From: Bryobacterales bacterium
GTDB taxonomy: Bacteria; Acidobacteriota; Terriglobia; Bryobacterales; Bryobacteraceae
NCBI GenBank assembly: GCA_016789925.1
Contig: JAEUQD010000260.1
Location: forward strand, 1-51,176
DNA: 51,176 bases
Reading direction: 5' to 3'
Under the pieces are notes generated by a model, which was not told the DNA's origin, ran no database searches, and was given only the letters and a program-made list of their open reading frames with translations. A program made the translations under genes and the position numbers. Shown piece by piece: positions 1 through 8,260 of this stretch. Positions within the stretch are counted from its first letter, which is position 1, and each line of letters begins with the position of its first letter.

Positions 1-1
1 T

Positions 2-634
2 GTCGCCCGCACCGGTCTGCCCGTACTGTTGTCGACTGGCATGTCACCCGTCAGCGAAATCGACGCCGCCGTTGAGAGACTGACACCTTTCGGTGTCGAC
101 CTTACTGTGCTGCAATGCACCTCAGCATATCCGTGCCCACCGGAACGTATGGGTCTGAACTTGCTGAACTTTTTCCGTGACCGGTATGGATGCGAGGTTG
201 GCCTGTCGGACCATTCAGGGCGAATCTACGCGGGACTAGCTGCCGTCACGCTCGGCGCCAAGGTGCTGGAAGTGCACGTGACGCTGTCTCGCGAGTGCTT
301 CGGTCCAGATGTGAGCGCCTCGCTCACCACCTGCGAGTTACGTCAGTTGGTCGAGGGTGTGCGTTTCATCGAGGAAATACTGCGGCATCCGGCCGACAAG
401 GATCAGGCCGCCCGGGAAGCAACTCCCCTCCGCCAGATCTTCACGAAGAGTATTGTCGCCAGCCACGATCTCACTGCCGGCGCCGTGCTCGGCGTCGACG
501 ACCTCGAGGTTAAGAAGCCCGGCATCGGAATACCGGCAAACCGTCTGCCTGACTTGATTGGACGGCGGCTACGGAGGGCTGTGTCGAGAGACGAAATCCT
601 GGACGAGGAGAGAGACTTGGCGCCGGCCCGATGA
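2..634 (+). CDS. neuB: N-acetylneuraminate/nonulosonate synthase NeuB, 3' part
   Basis: This is the C-terminal two thirds of a NeuB-family synthase, which condenses phosphoenolpyruvate with an N-acylated six-carbon sugar to give a nine-carbon nonulosonic acid in the cytoplasm. The reading frame is open from base 2, so the gene starts left of the window. The first residues (VARTGLPVLLSTGMS) match the strand preceding the NeuB 'STGM' motif, followed by the barrel segments LQCTSAYPCP and GLSDHSGRIYAGLAAV. The last 65 residues form the SAF/antifreeze-like lid domain (SIVASHDLTAGAVLGVDDLEVKKPG...GIPA). The stop overlaps the next start as ATGA. Whether the product is sialic, legionaminic or another acid cannot be told from this fragment; the hydrolysing-epimerase type NeuC downstream argues against the pseudaminic route, which uses PseG. 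Confidence 0.93.
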   Translation, partial: VARTGLPVLLSTGMSPVSEIDAAVERLTPFGVDLTVLQCTSAYPCPPERMGLNLLNFFRDRYGCEVGLSDHSGRIYAGLAAVTLGAKVLEVHVTLSRECFGPDVSASLTTCELRQLVEGVRFIEEILRHPADKDQAAREATPLRQIFTKSIVASHDLTAGAVLGVDDLEVKKPGIGIPANRLPDLIGRRLRRAVSRDEILDEERDLAPAR

Positions 635-1812
635 CGGAAGTAGTCAGTCTCGATGTTGGCGCCGAGGCAAGCCTGCGCAAGACAATCACCACGCAGGATA
701 TCGCAGCGTTCGCACAGTTGTCGGGCGACTCTAATCCGCTCCACACAGATGCCGCCTATTGTGCCCGGACATCGTTCCAAAAGCCGGTAGCCCACGGAAT
801 GCTGTTGGGAGCCTACGTATCGACGCTGGTGGGCACGCGCCTCCCAGGGCCCGGCGCCCTATGGGCCCAGCAGTCCTTTCGATGGCGCGCGCCCGTCTTT
901 TCCGGCGACGAAATTGAGTTCGTAATTCGCGTCACCCACAAGTCCGTATCTACTGGTGCGGTAACGGTGGCCGTGAGCGCAACCAATCAGAACGGGCAGA
1001 CCGTCATGGAGGGCGAAGGCGTGGTGATGGTGGTAGAGGAAAGAAGGATATCGGCCGAAAAACCCCTAAGCGAGTGTGTCGCTCTGGTCACCGGCGCATC
1101 GCGCGGTCTCGGCGCCGTGATCGCTAGGGAGTTGGCCAGACACGGCTCGTGGGTGGCCGTCAACTATCTCACACATCTGGATGCGGCGGCGCGCATTTGC
1201 GACGAGATTGCCAGCGAAGGAGGACACGCGCGGGCGATTCGGATCGACGTTCGAGACGCCGTCGATATTCGTGCCGGAATCGAAGAGATCACCGAACACT
1301 TTGGACGGCCGGTAGACATCCTCGTAAACAACGCGACGATGCCGCCGGCGCCGCAGCCGTTTCTCGAGTTGTCTTGGAATGATCTGCAAAGCTTTTTCGA
1401 CACACAGGTTCGCGGCGCCTTCCTGTGCTGCCAGGCTGTGATTCCGGCGATGATGCGGCAGCATGGGGGCCGCGTCGTTAATATCGGTGCAGCCCTGACT
1501 TCGGCCGCGCCGATGCCGCACTGGACGGCGTTCGCCGCGGCCAAGGCGGCGTTACTCTCCCTGACTCGTTCGCTTGCGGCGGAGTTCGGACCGAGCGGAA
1601 TCAGGGTGAATCACGTATCTCCCGGCGTAGTAAACACAGAGTCGACGGCGGTGTTGCCCGAAAAACTGCGCAAGGTCCAGGCAATGAAGACTCCGTTACG
1701 CCGTCTGGCAGAACCCTCCGATGTGGCGCGCGCCGTCGTCTTTCTCTGCTCGGAGCAGGCGGAATTTATCACCGGCACCGATCTACCGGTTTGTGGCGGC
1801 ATGGTGGCATAA
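631..1812 (+). CDS. MaoC-like hydratase / short-chain dehydrogenase fusion
   Basis: A two-domain protein of 393 residues. Residues 1-135 are a MaoC/PhaJ-type hotdog hydratase with the motif FAQLSGDSNPLHTD, retaining the usual Asp and His. Residues 148-393 are a short-chain dehydrogenase with the nucleotide motif TGASRGLG, NNA, and the ending SPGVVNTE...FITGTDLPVCGG. In the FabG family the reductase uses Ser-Tyr-Lys. Here the Tyr position is Phe301 (FAAAK, Lys305 kept) and the Ser position is Ala (NIGAAL), so the second domain may not act as a normal ketoreductase. It overlaps neuB by 4 bases and lies 3 bases before the FkbH gene, which with the following ACP suggests work on an acyl-ACP thioester. 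A role in making a 3-hydroxyacyl group is inference. Confidence 0.85.
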   Translation: MTEVVSLDVGAEASLRKTITTQDIAAFAQLSGDSNPLHTDAAYCARTSFQKPVAHGMLLGAYVSTLVGTRLPGPGALWAQQSFRWRAPVFSGDEIEFVIRVTHKSVSTGAVTVAVSATNQNGQTVMEGEGVVMVVEERRISAEKPLSECVALVTGASRGLGAVIARELARHGSWVAVNYLTHLDAAARICDEIASEGGHARAIRIDVRDAVDIRAGIEEITEHFGRPVDILVNNATMPPAPQPFLELSWNDLQSFFDTQVRGAFLCCQAVIPAMMRQHGGRVVNIGAALTSAAPMPHWTAFAAAKAALLSLTRSLAAEFGPSGIRVNHVSPGVVNTESTAVLPEKLRKVQAMKTPLRRLAEPSDVARAVVFLCSEQAEFITGTDLPVCGGMVA

Positions 1813-1815
1813 CTC

Positions 1816-3720
1816 ATGGCTGCTTCTGACAACAGCAACGACATTCGCGCGACCGTCGACCGGATGCTCGCCGGAGGTGATGGAGCGCGGGCCCTGGCTA
1901 CGTTGCGCTTGCTGTGGAACGTCCAGCCGAACGCTGCAACAGCGGCGCTGATTGAATCCTACCGGGATCGATTAGTACGCCTGCGCCGTTTCAGCGATTG
2001 CCGGCTTGCGGTACTGCGCTCGTTCACGCTGGAGCCCTTGATTCCGATCCTTCGAGCCCAAGCCTTGCTTGACGAGATCAACGTGGTTTGCGAACTGACG
2101 CCTTTGAACGCCTATGCGCAGGAGTTGCTCGATCCCACGAGCGCCGTTTATCGATTCAAGCCCACGGTGGCCATCCTGGCGGCGCAGACTCGAGATCTGA
2201 TGCCGAAGCTATGGAACGAGTGCACATCGGCCTCGCCCGAGGAACTGAACTCCGAAGCAGACGCGGCGGTCTTGTTGCTACAGCAATGCGTGGAGGCGTT
2301 TCGCGCGCATAGCTCCGGCGCATTGATCCTGCACGGCCTGGAACTGCCGCCCTCGCCCAACGCTGGCGTCCTCGACTACCAACTCGTGTGCGGCCAGGCC
2401 GACCGGATCGCGGCGATTAATCGTCGGGTTCGAGATCTGGCAACTACGCATCCGGGTGTCTATTTCCTGGACTACGATAGCTTGATCGCCCGGCACGGCC
2501 GCGCGAACTGGCACGACGAATCCAAGTGGCTGAGTGTTCGCATGCCCATTCGCGGGCGATATCTGCCGCACCTCGCGGTCGAGTGGCTGAAGTTCATCCA
2601 TCCGCTGGCCGGACGGAGCGCCAAAGTGCTTGTAACTGATCTCGATAACACACTTTGGGGCGGCGTTGTAGGCGAGGACGGTATCGATGGCATTCAGATC
2701 GGACCCGAATATTCTGGGGCCGGTTACTTACAGCTACAGAAGGCGATGCTTGACCTTTACCGGCGCGGAATCGTTCTCGCCATAGCCAGCAAGAACAATC
2801 ACGATGACGCGATGCAGGCACTCGATGAGCATCCTGCAATGCTGCTGCGGAGCAAGTTCTTCGCAGCCATGCGAATCAACTGGAACGACAAGGCGCAGAG
2901 TCTGCGCGAAATTGCCGCCGAACTGAATCTTGGTGTCGATAGCCTGGCGTTTGTTGACGATAACCCGGCCGAGCGCGAGCGGATCCGGCAGGAACTGCCC
3001 GAGGTTGCCGTCATCGATCTTCCCGCCGATCCGCTGCAGTACGCCGAGGCTGTACGCCAGTGTGCGCTGTTTGAGCGGTTATCTCTGTCCGAGGAAGACT
3101 TGCATCGGTCTGAACTCTACGTGCAACAGAGGCACCGGTCCTCGCTCGAGCAGCAGTCGGCGTCGGTCGAGGATTTCTTGTTTGCTCTGGAACAACAAGT
3201 CACCATCGAGCCCTTGCGGGAGGCAACCGTAGCACGCGCCGCACAGCTCGCGCAGAAAACCAACCAGTTCAACCTGACTACTCGGCGCTACAACGAACTC
3301 GAACTCCGGGAGATCGCCGCGCGGCCCGACTACGAGGTACTCACGGTTCGCGTGCGCGATCGTTTCGGCGACAACGGCCTCGTAGGCCTCTGCGTGCTGC
3401 GAACCCGCGGCCGGGTTTGTGAGATTGAGTCGCTGCTGTTGAGCTGCCGTGTGATCGGCCGGACAGTCGAGCGCGCCCTGCTGGCCTACGCGGTCGATCG
3501 GTGCCGTTTGCGTGGCGCCGACATCGTGGAGGGCCGGTTCATTCCGACCAGGAAGAACAAGCCGGCCGAGAGCTTCTACTGCAGTCATGGTTTCTCGGAA
3601 AGGGTCGCCGACGATGGTCCGGGTACGTTATGGATGCTCGATCTGAAGCATGCCAGTGTGACCTCGCCGCCCTGGATCAAGCTGAGTACGCCCCCCATCG
3701 AGGTGTTCGCCAATGTTTGA
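1816..3720 (+). CDS. FkbH-like HAD-superfamily protein with C-terminal GNAT domain
   Basis: A 634-residue FkbH-family protein. The first 265 residues are an alpha/beta domain with no motif I can name. Residues 270-400 are the HAD domain with VTDLDNTLWGGVVG (Asp275 and Asp277), IASKNN and VDDNPAERE. The last 180 residues are a GNAT-like acyltransferase domain containing KTNQFNLTTRRY and FGDNGLVG. Characterised FkbH/OzmB proteins dephosphorylate 1,3-bisphosphoglycerate and load the glyceryl unit onto an ACP. A free ACP gene overlaps the 3' end by 8 bases, which fits that chemistry. No polyketide synthase is present, so the thioester probably serves sugar acylation; that is inference. The ATG at 1816 follows the previous stop by 3 bases. 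Confidence 0.92.
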   Translation: MAASDNSNDIRATVDRMLAGGDGARALATLRLLWNVQPNAATAALIESYRDRLVRLRRFSDCRLAVLRSFTLEPLIPILRAQALLDEINVVCELTPLNAYAQELLDPTSAVYRFKPTVAILAAQTRDLMPKLWNECTSASPEELNSEADAAVLLLQQCVEAFRAHSSGALILHGLELPPSPNAGVLDYQLVCGQADRIAAINRRVRDLATTHPGVYFLDYDSLIARHGRANWHDESKWLSVRMPIRGRYLPHLAVEWLKFIHPLAGRSAKVLVTDLDNTLWGGVVGEDGIDGIQIGPEYSGAGYLQLQKAMLDLYRRGIVLAIASKNNHDDAMQALDEHPAMLLRSKFFAAMRINWNDKAQSLREIAAELNLGVDSLAFVDDNPAERERIRQELPEVAVIDLPADPLQYAEAVRQCALFERLSLSEEDLHRSELYVQQRHRSSLEQQSASVEDFLFALEQQVTIEPLREATVARAAQLAQKTNQFNLTTRRYNELELREIAARPDYEVLTVRVRDRFGDNGLVGLCVLRTRGRVCEIESLLLSCRVIGRTVERALLAYAVDRCRLRGADIVEGRFIPTRKNKPAESFYCSHGFSERVADDGPGTLWMLDLKHASVTSPPWIKLSTPPIEVFANV

Positions 3721-3961
3721 AGAAATCCAGGAGATGGTCGCGCGCATCTTCGGCGTACCAGTTGAGCAAGTCCGTCCTGAATCCTCTCCCGACACGATCG
3801 ACACATGGGACTCGCTTCAGCACCTGAACCTTGTCCTCGCACTCGAACAGCAATACGACATCCAGTTCACGCCGGAAGAGATCGAACAACTGCTGTCGGT
3901 CGAGATCATCATCGCGTTCGTGGAGGAGAAAGTCAGCGCCCCCGCGCAAATGGTGCACTAA
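3713..3961 (+). CDS. acyl carrier protein
   Basis: An 82-residue free-standing carrier protein, close to the normal ACP length. The phosphopantetheine attachment motif is DSLQHLNLV with Ser34, and it is acidic and helical as expected. The start overlaps the end of the FkbH gene by 8 bases and the stop overlaps the next start (TAATG), so translation is probably coupled and the stoichiometry linked. In the cytoplasm it would carry the acyl or glyceryl group loaded by FkbH and passed to a transferase, perhaps the GNAT-like protein encoded next. The substrate is inference; the ACP call itself is clear. Confidence 0.93.
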   Translation: MFEEIQEMVARIFGVPVEQVRPESSPDTIDTWDSLQHLNLVLALEQQYDIQFTPEEIEQLLSVEIIIAFVEEKVSAPAQMVH

Positions 3962-5094
3962 TGGCCACTACATTCCGTTACGCAAACTACGACGAATACG
4001 GCCGGATCAGCCAGTTTCTCCACGACTACTGGGCCAACAACCACGTCTACTGCCGCGACAAGCTGCTGTTCGACTGGACGTTCGACCGCCGTGACGAGTG
4101 GAGTGAAGGCGGCTACAGCTTTGCGCTGGCCGAGGATGAAGGCCAACTCGTCGGAATCCTCGGAGGAATTCCATTCTCCTTCAATTGCTTTGGAAGACGC
4201 TCCCACGGAGTATGGATCGCCAACTGGGTAATCAGTCCGGAACACCGCCGGGGACCGACTGCCCTCAAGCTCCTGAGCACTTTCCGCCGCCCGGACTTCC
4301 AGCCCGTGGTGGCGTTTGGCATCAACGCCGCGACTGTTCCGGTCTACAAGATTCTCCGCGGCGATGTGTTGCCCCCAGCGCCGCGCTACTTCGCCTTGTT
4401 GCCGGAAGCGACCGGGCGGATGGCGCGTGTCCTTGAACTAGCCAATCCGTCGTGGAGTCAGGAACAGGCGCTGGGCCTGGCGGAGCGTCTCGTAATTCCC
4501 CGCCCGCGGAGTGAGCGTCCCCAGACAGGCACCGCCATTCCCGAACGCTGGGACGAAACCGACTGGGCCGAGATCGCGACGCAGACGGTGGGCGCCGCTC
4601 GCGACAGCGCCTATTTGAATTGGCGCTATGTGCACCATCCCCGGTTTCAGTATCGGATCGTGACACTGCCGGAGGGCAGGCGTACCGGACTGCTGGCTTG
4701 GCGGCTCGAAACGATTCATCGGCTCGTCGACGGGCAGCTCGTTCCGGTGGACCTGATTGGACGGATGGTGGAGTTTCTTCCGGTTTCCAACGAGAATGCG
4801 CAGCGGATGCTGGATGCATTCCTCCTGGAGTTGGACGCATCCGGAGCGCTGGGCGCCGACTTCTACACGTTTCACGGCCCCACACGCACACTGTTGACCA
4901 CGGGCGGGTTCGTGGACGTCCAAACGATCGCGGACGGCCAAGCCGTCCCGTCCCGGCTCCAACCGCTTGATGGAAAGAGCGGCGACATCCTGAGCGCCAT
5001 GTTTCTGCCGGAGAATGTACCGCCCTGCACGCTTGCGCCAGATTGCCCCTGGTACTGGACAAAGTCAGATTCCGATCAGGACCGCCCGAACTGA
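3961..5094 (+). CDS. GNAT-like acyltransferase
   Basis: A 377-residue protein whose N-terminal half has GNAT character: GILGGIPFSF, then the acyl-CoA/pantetheine-loop-like WVISPEHRRGPTALKLL (about residues 80-96), then FGINAATVPVYKIL. The second half resembles a further acyltransferase-like fold but has no motif I can name. The ATG at 3961 overlaps the ACP stop (TAATG) and is chosen over an upstream in-frame start at 3805 that would run through most of the ACP gene. Its position directly after an ACP suggests it transfers the ACP-bound group to the amino sugar. This is inference from context; an acetyl-CoA donor is equally possible. Confidence 0.72.
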   Translation: MATTFRYANYDEYGRISQFLHDYWANNHVYCRDKLLFDWTFDRRDEWSEGGYSFALAEDEGQLVGILGGIPFSFNCFGRRSHGVWIANWVISPEHRRGPTALKLLSTFRRPDFQPVVAFGINAATVPVYKILRGDVLPPAPRYFALLPEATGRMARVLELANPSWSQEQALGLAERLVIPRPRSERPQTGTAIPERWDETDWAEIATQTVGAARDSAYLNWRYVHHPRFQYRIVTLPEGRRTGLLAWRLETIHRLVDGQLVPVDLIGRMVEFLPVSNENAQRMLDAFLLELDASGALGADFYTFHGPTRTLLTTGGFVDVQTIADGQAVPSRLQPLDGKSGDILSAMFLPENVPPCTLAPDCPWYWTKSDSDQDRPN

Positions 5095-5101
5095 ATACTC
5101 T

Positions 5102-6103
5102 ATGCTCCCTTCGCTGCTTAGCACGCCGGACTCCGCGCGACCGCAAGCGCATCTCGACGTAGTCACCTATCACTACATCCGCGACCTTCCCAACACGCCG
5201 TTTCCGCGGATCAAGGGACTGCTGACGGCGGATTTTCACCGCCAGCTCCGGGCCCTCGTCGAGGCTTACGAAATGGCGACTTTGGAAAGTGCTTTTGCCT
5301 TCCTCATCGGTGCCTATCATCCGCGCAGACACCTGTGCCTGCTGACCTTCGACGATGGCCTACGCGAGCATTACACCGATGTGACTCCGCTCCTGGCCGA
5401 TCTGCATGTTCAGGGCGTATTCTTCCTCATCACATCATGCATGGACGAACGGCGGACCGCACCGGTGCATATGAACCATTTCCTGCTCGCCACGATGACT
5501 TTCGAAGACTACCGCACGCGCTTTGTCGAGCAGGTGCAAGAACTCTCTCCTGGGGCCGATGGACTCGCGCACATCGATCCCGAAGTCGCCCGGCGAACCT
5601 ATCCTTGGGACGACATTGAGGTCGCCAGATTCAAACGATACTTCAACTTCGAACTGGATCCCGGCTTGCGTGACCGCGCGGTTGGCAATCTCTTCGAGAC
5701 TTACGTCGGAGGCGCTTCCGAATTCGCCCAACAACTCTATCTGAACTGGACCGAAGCCCGCGAGATGCAGAACGCCGGAATGGTTCTGGGTGGTCACACA
5801 CACCGGCATCGTCCGCTTTCGGCGCTCCCGGCGGCCGAACTGCGCGACGACTTGAACCGTTGCGTAACGCTCATGGAAAGTAACGTTCATCCACAGCCGT
5901 TGTGGCCCTTTTCCTATCCCTATGGCCGCCGGGATTCCTACAACGACGAATCCGTCGCCGAGTTGAGAAGAGCCGGCTATCACTGTGGGTTCAGCACCGA
6001 AGTCGGCGGCAACTATCCGGGCGCCGACGTATTCAGCGTGCGCCGCTTCGACACCAAACAAGTGCCGGGAGGCCCATTACTTCAGCACGTGACGCAGAGT
6101 TAA
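5102..6103 (+). CDS. polysaccharide deacetylase (NodB-type, CE4-like)
   Basis: A 333-residue deacetylase. Motif 1 is LTFDDG (the general-base Asp and metal Asp), motif 2 is GGHTHRH (H-x3-H metal site) and motif 3 is FSYPYGRR. A helical insertion of about 100 residues lies between motifs 1 and 2 (MNHFLLATMTFEDY...YFNFELDPG), also seen in some deacetylases of nonulosonate and exopolysaccharide loci. There is no signal peptide, so it probably acts on a cytoplasmic sugar precursor. The ATG at 5102 lies 7 bases after the GNAT gene; a longer in-frame start at 5015 inside that gene is not needed. Removing an N-acetyl group before re-acylation from the ACP would fit the order of genes, but this is inference. 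Confidence 0.88.
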   Translation: MLPSLLSTPDSARPQAHLDVVTYHYIRDLPNTPFPRIKGLLTADFHRQLRALVEAYEMATLESAFAFLIGAYHPRRHLCLLTFDDGLREHYTDVTPLLADLHVQGVFFLITSCMDERRTAPVHMNHFLLATMTFEDYRTRFVEQVQELSPGADGLAHIDPEVARRTYPWDDIEVARFKRYFNFELDPGLRDRAVGNLFETYVGGASEFAQQLYLNWTEAREMQNAGMVLGGHTHRHRPLSALPAAELRDDLNRCVTLMESNVHPQPLWPFSYPYGRRDSYNDESVAELRRAGYHCGFSTEVGGNYPGADVFSVRRFDTKQVPGGPLLQHVTQS

Positions 6104-6106
6104 GCC

Positions 6107-7399
6107 GTGGATCGTAGACGTCCAAAGGTATGTGTCGTGTTGGTGGATCGCGCCAACTATGGCCGCTTAAAGCCGGTGATCCGTGCGATCTCACACCGGC
6201 CGGAACTTGAACTGCAAATCCTTGCCGCCGGAACGATGGTCCTGGCTCGATTCGGGCATCCTGTTGACGTTGTTGCAGCCGACGGATTTCGGATCGACGG
6301 TGAGATCTTTGTTGAGTTAGAAGGATCGACTCCGACGACCATGGCGAAATCCGTGGGCTTTGCCGTGGTGGAGTTTGCGAGTGAGTTCCAGAGGCTGAAG
6401 CCGGATGTCGTATTGCTGATCGGTGACCGCTACGAGGCCCTCGCTGCCGCCATCGCCGCAGCCTACATGAACATTTGCATCGTCCATGTACAGGGGGGTG
6501 AAGTGTCGGGTTCGATTGACGAAAGCGCCCGGCACGCCATCTCGAAGTTCGCACATTACCACTTCCCAAGTACGAAGCGTTCCGCGGAGTACTTAATCCG
6601 GATGGGCGAGACGCCCTCGACGATTCTCGGCATCGGCTGTCCCTCCAGCGACATTGCCCGGACCTTGGACACGCGCGTTACACCAGCGATGGTGAACGCA
6701 GCCGGCAGTGGCACCATGCTGGATGTGAACAAGCCATACCTGTTGGTGATTTTTCATCCGACCACCACGGAGTACGGCGGTGAACAAGCGCAGATTCAGC
6801 AACTGCTCTCGGCGCTCGACCGTCTTTCACTCCAGACGCTGCTGCTGTGGCCGAATATCGACGCAGGTGCGGACCAGATCAGCAAAGCGATCCGTATTTT
6901 CCGCGACCAGAACGCGCCGAAATGGCTGCGGATCGTAACTAACCTGATGCCTGAACACTATCTGAAGGTTCTCGCCAGTGCGGCGTGCGCGATCGGGAAT
7001 TCGAGCAGCTTCGTCCGGGACGCCGGCTACTTTGGCACCCCCGTGGTATTGGTGGGCGAGCGGCAAAAAGGGCGGGAAGCTGATATTCACGTCAGCCGTG
7101 TCGCACCGGTAGCGGACGACATCTTCCGGACAAGCTTGCGGCAAATTGAGCATGGGCGCTATGCACCCAGCAGCCTTTACGGCGACGGGATGGTTTCCGA
7201 GCGGCTGGCCGAAAGCCTGACGCGGCTGAGACCGTACACGCAGAAGCGCCTTCACTACATCTTTGAGGAGACAGTAGCAGGACCAACTAACGGCCATGCG
7301 AACCTTGGGCATCATCCCGGCGAGAGGCGGATCGAAGGGGATTCCGAACAAGAATCTGGCGCTGCTCGCGAACAGACCGTTATTGGCATACACGGTTGA
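6107..7399 (+). CDS. neuC: UDP-N-acetylglucosamine 2-epimerase, hydrolysing (NeuC type)
   Basis: NeuC converts UDP-HexNAc to the free 2-epimeric sugar plus UDP and supplies NeuB with substrate. The N-terminus has VDRANYGRLKPVIRAI (family form: R-x-D/N-Y-x-x-x-K/R), then LIGDRYEALAAAIAAAYMNI, HVQGGEVSGSIDE and HYHFPS, ending with GNSSSFVRDAGYFGTPVVLVGERQKGRE, all typical of the family. The start is a GTG 3 bases after the deacetylase stop. The protein is 430 residues against roughly 380-390 for the family. The extra C-terminal 34 residues come from a 104-base overlap into neuA and look like out-of-frame neuA sequence, so the original stop was probably lost. Confidence 0.93.
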   Translation: MDRRRPKVCVVLVDRANYGRLKPVIRAISHRPELELQILAAGTMVLARFGHPVDVVAADGFRIDGEIFVELEGSTPTTMAKSVGFAVVEFASEFQRLKPDVVLLIGDRYEALAAAIAAAYMNICIVHVQGGEVSGSIDESARHAISKFAHYHFPSTKRSAEYLIRMGETPSTILGIGCPSSDIARTLDTRVTPAMVNAAGSGTMLDVNKPYLLVIFHPTTTEYGGEQAQIQQLLSALDRLSLQTLLLWPNIDAGADQISKAIRIFRDQNAPKWLRIVTNLMPEHYLKVLASAACAIGNSSSFVRDAGYFGTPVVLVGERQKGREADIHVSRVAPVADDIFRTSLRQIEHGRYAPSSLYGDGMVSERLAESLTRLRPYTQKRLHYIFEETVAGPTNGHANLGHHPGERRIEGDSEQESGAAREQTVIGIHG

Positions 7400-8036
7400 A
7401 GCGGCACTGGCATCCCGCCGCCTGAATCGGACGGTACTGTCCACCGATTCGATCGAGATTGCCCGGGCGGGAGCGCAAATGGGTGTTGACGTGCCGTTTC
7501 TTCGGCCGCCCGAACTGGCGCTGGACTCCACGCCAACCATTCCTGTCTTGCAGGATGTAGTGAAGCGCCTGGAAGCACGCCAAGAATTCTACGACGCGAT
7601 ATTCACGTTGCAGCCGACGAATCCTTTACGTACGGTCGACGATATCGACGGGGCGATCGAACTCCTGGAGCGCACGGGAGCGGATTCAGTGATCGGGTTC
7701 GTCGACGTCGGGGAGCGTCATCCCGCACGGATGAAACGGATCGACGATTGCGGTCGGACTCACGATCCGCCCTTCGCCGAGGTGTTCGAGGGCCAACAGC
7801 GCCAGGCGCTGGAGAAGCTGTATCTGCGCGAAGGGTCAGTGTATCTGACGCGCCGGGATGTATTGATGAACGAGAACTCACTGAAGGGCCGCGACTGCCG
7901 GGCGTGGATCATAGCACCGGAGCGGGCGTGCAATATCGATACGCCCTTCGACCTTTTTCTGGCCGAGCAAATGCTGAAGTGGCGTTGCATCGGAAATGGC
8001 TGTAGTGCACGGCCAGTTCTTTCCGCAATCGGTTGA
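7296..8036 (+). CDS. neuA: CMP-nonulosonate (N-acylneuraminate) cytidylyltransferase
   Basis: NeuA activates the nonulosonic acid with CTP to the CMP-sugar used by a transferase. The 246-residue protein begins with the nucleotide-binding signature IIPARGGSKGIPNKNLALL and continues with STDS, LQPTNPLRTVDDID and an ending around CNIDTPFDLFLAEQML, all standard for the family. A GAGGAG ribosome-binding site at about 7264 is too far upstream for direct use, so start choice rests on the conserved N-terminus. The gene starts inside neuC. No CMP-sialic-acid-type transferase could be recognised in the window, so the acceptor step is probably done by one of the uncharacterised transferases or lies outside. 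Confidence 0.94.
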   Translation: MRTLGIIPARGGSKGIPNKNLALLANRPLLAYTVEAALASRRLNRTVLSTDSIEIARAGAQMGVDVPFLRPPELALDSTPTIPVLQDVVKRLEARQEFYDAIFTLQPTNPLRTVDDIDGAIELLERTGADSVIGFVDVGERHPARMKRIDDCGRTHDPPFAEVFEGQQRQALEKLYLREGSVYLTRRDVLMNENSLKGRDCRAWIIAPERACNIDTPFDLFLAEQMLKWRCIGNGCSARPVLSAIG

Positions 8037-8041
8037 CCTGC

Positions 8042-8260
8042 ATGAGAAATCGATGGATCGCTAACGGCGAAGATCCGCGGTTCTTCGCCGGGAAGCATTG
8101 CCTGGATGCCGGCTGCAGCGGCGGACGGTTCCTGGTCTCTATGGAACGGCTCGGCGCCTCCTCCGTCGCTGGGGTCGCCATGAGCGAGAGGGACGTCCAG
8201 GACGCGCGCCGGCGCCAGGCAATGCTTCAACTTCCGCAACGAACGGTTTCTGCCCGATGA
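8042..8260 (+). pseudogene. truncated SAM-dependent methyltransferase stub
   Basis: A 72-residue reading frame with a recognisable methyltransferase motif I region: FFAGKHCLDAGCSGGRF followed by MERLGASSVAGVAMSERDV, resembling the first beta strand, glycine loop and second strand of the Rossmann fold. The rest of the roughly 200-residue domain is missing. The frame begins 5 bases after the neuA stop and its TGA overlaps the ATG of the next gene (ATGA), so both gene ends still look translationally coupled while the middle is gone. An internal deletion of an originally full-length gene is the simplest reading. It is unlikely to be catalytic, but its translation may still couple neuA to the dehydrogenase. 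Confidence 0.62.

Noticed and set aside
3805-3960. Upstream in-frame extension of the GNAT-like gene
   Set aside because: It would run through most of the clear ACP gene in another frame; the TAATG overlap at 3961 is a normal coupled start.
4322-5332. 336-residue minus-strand frame
   Set aside because: Arg/Ser-rich, no recognisable motif, lies antisense to two well supported genes.
8098-8256. Longer start of the D-2-hydroxyacid dehydrogenase
   Set aside because: The extra 53 residues are Arg-rich shadow translation of the methyltransferase stub; ATG 8257 matches the family start.
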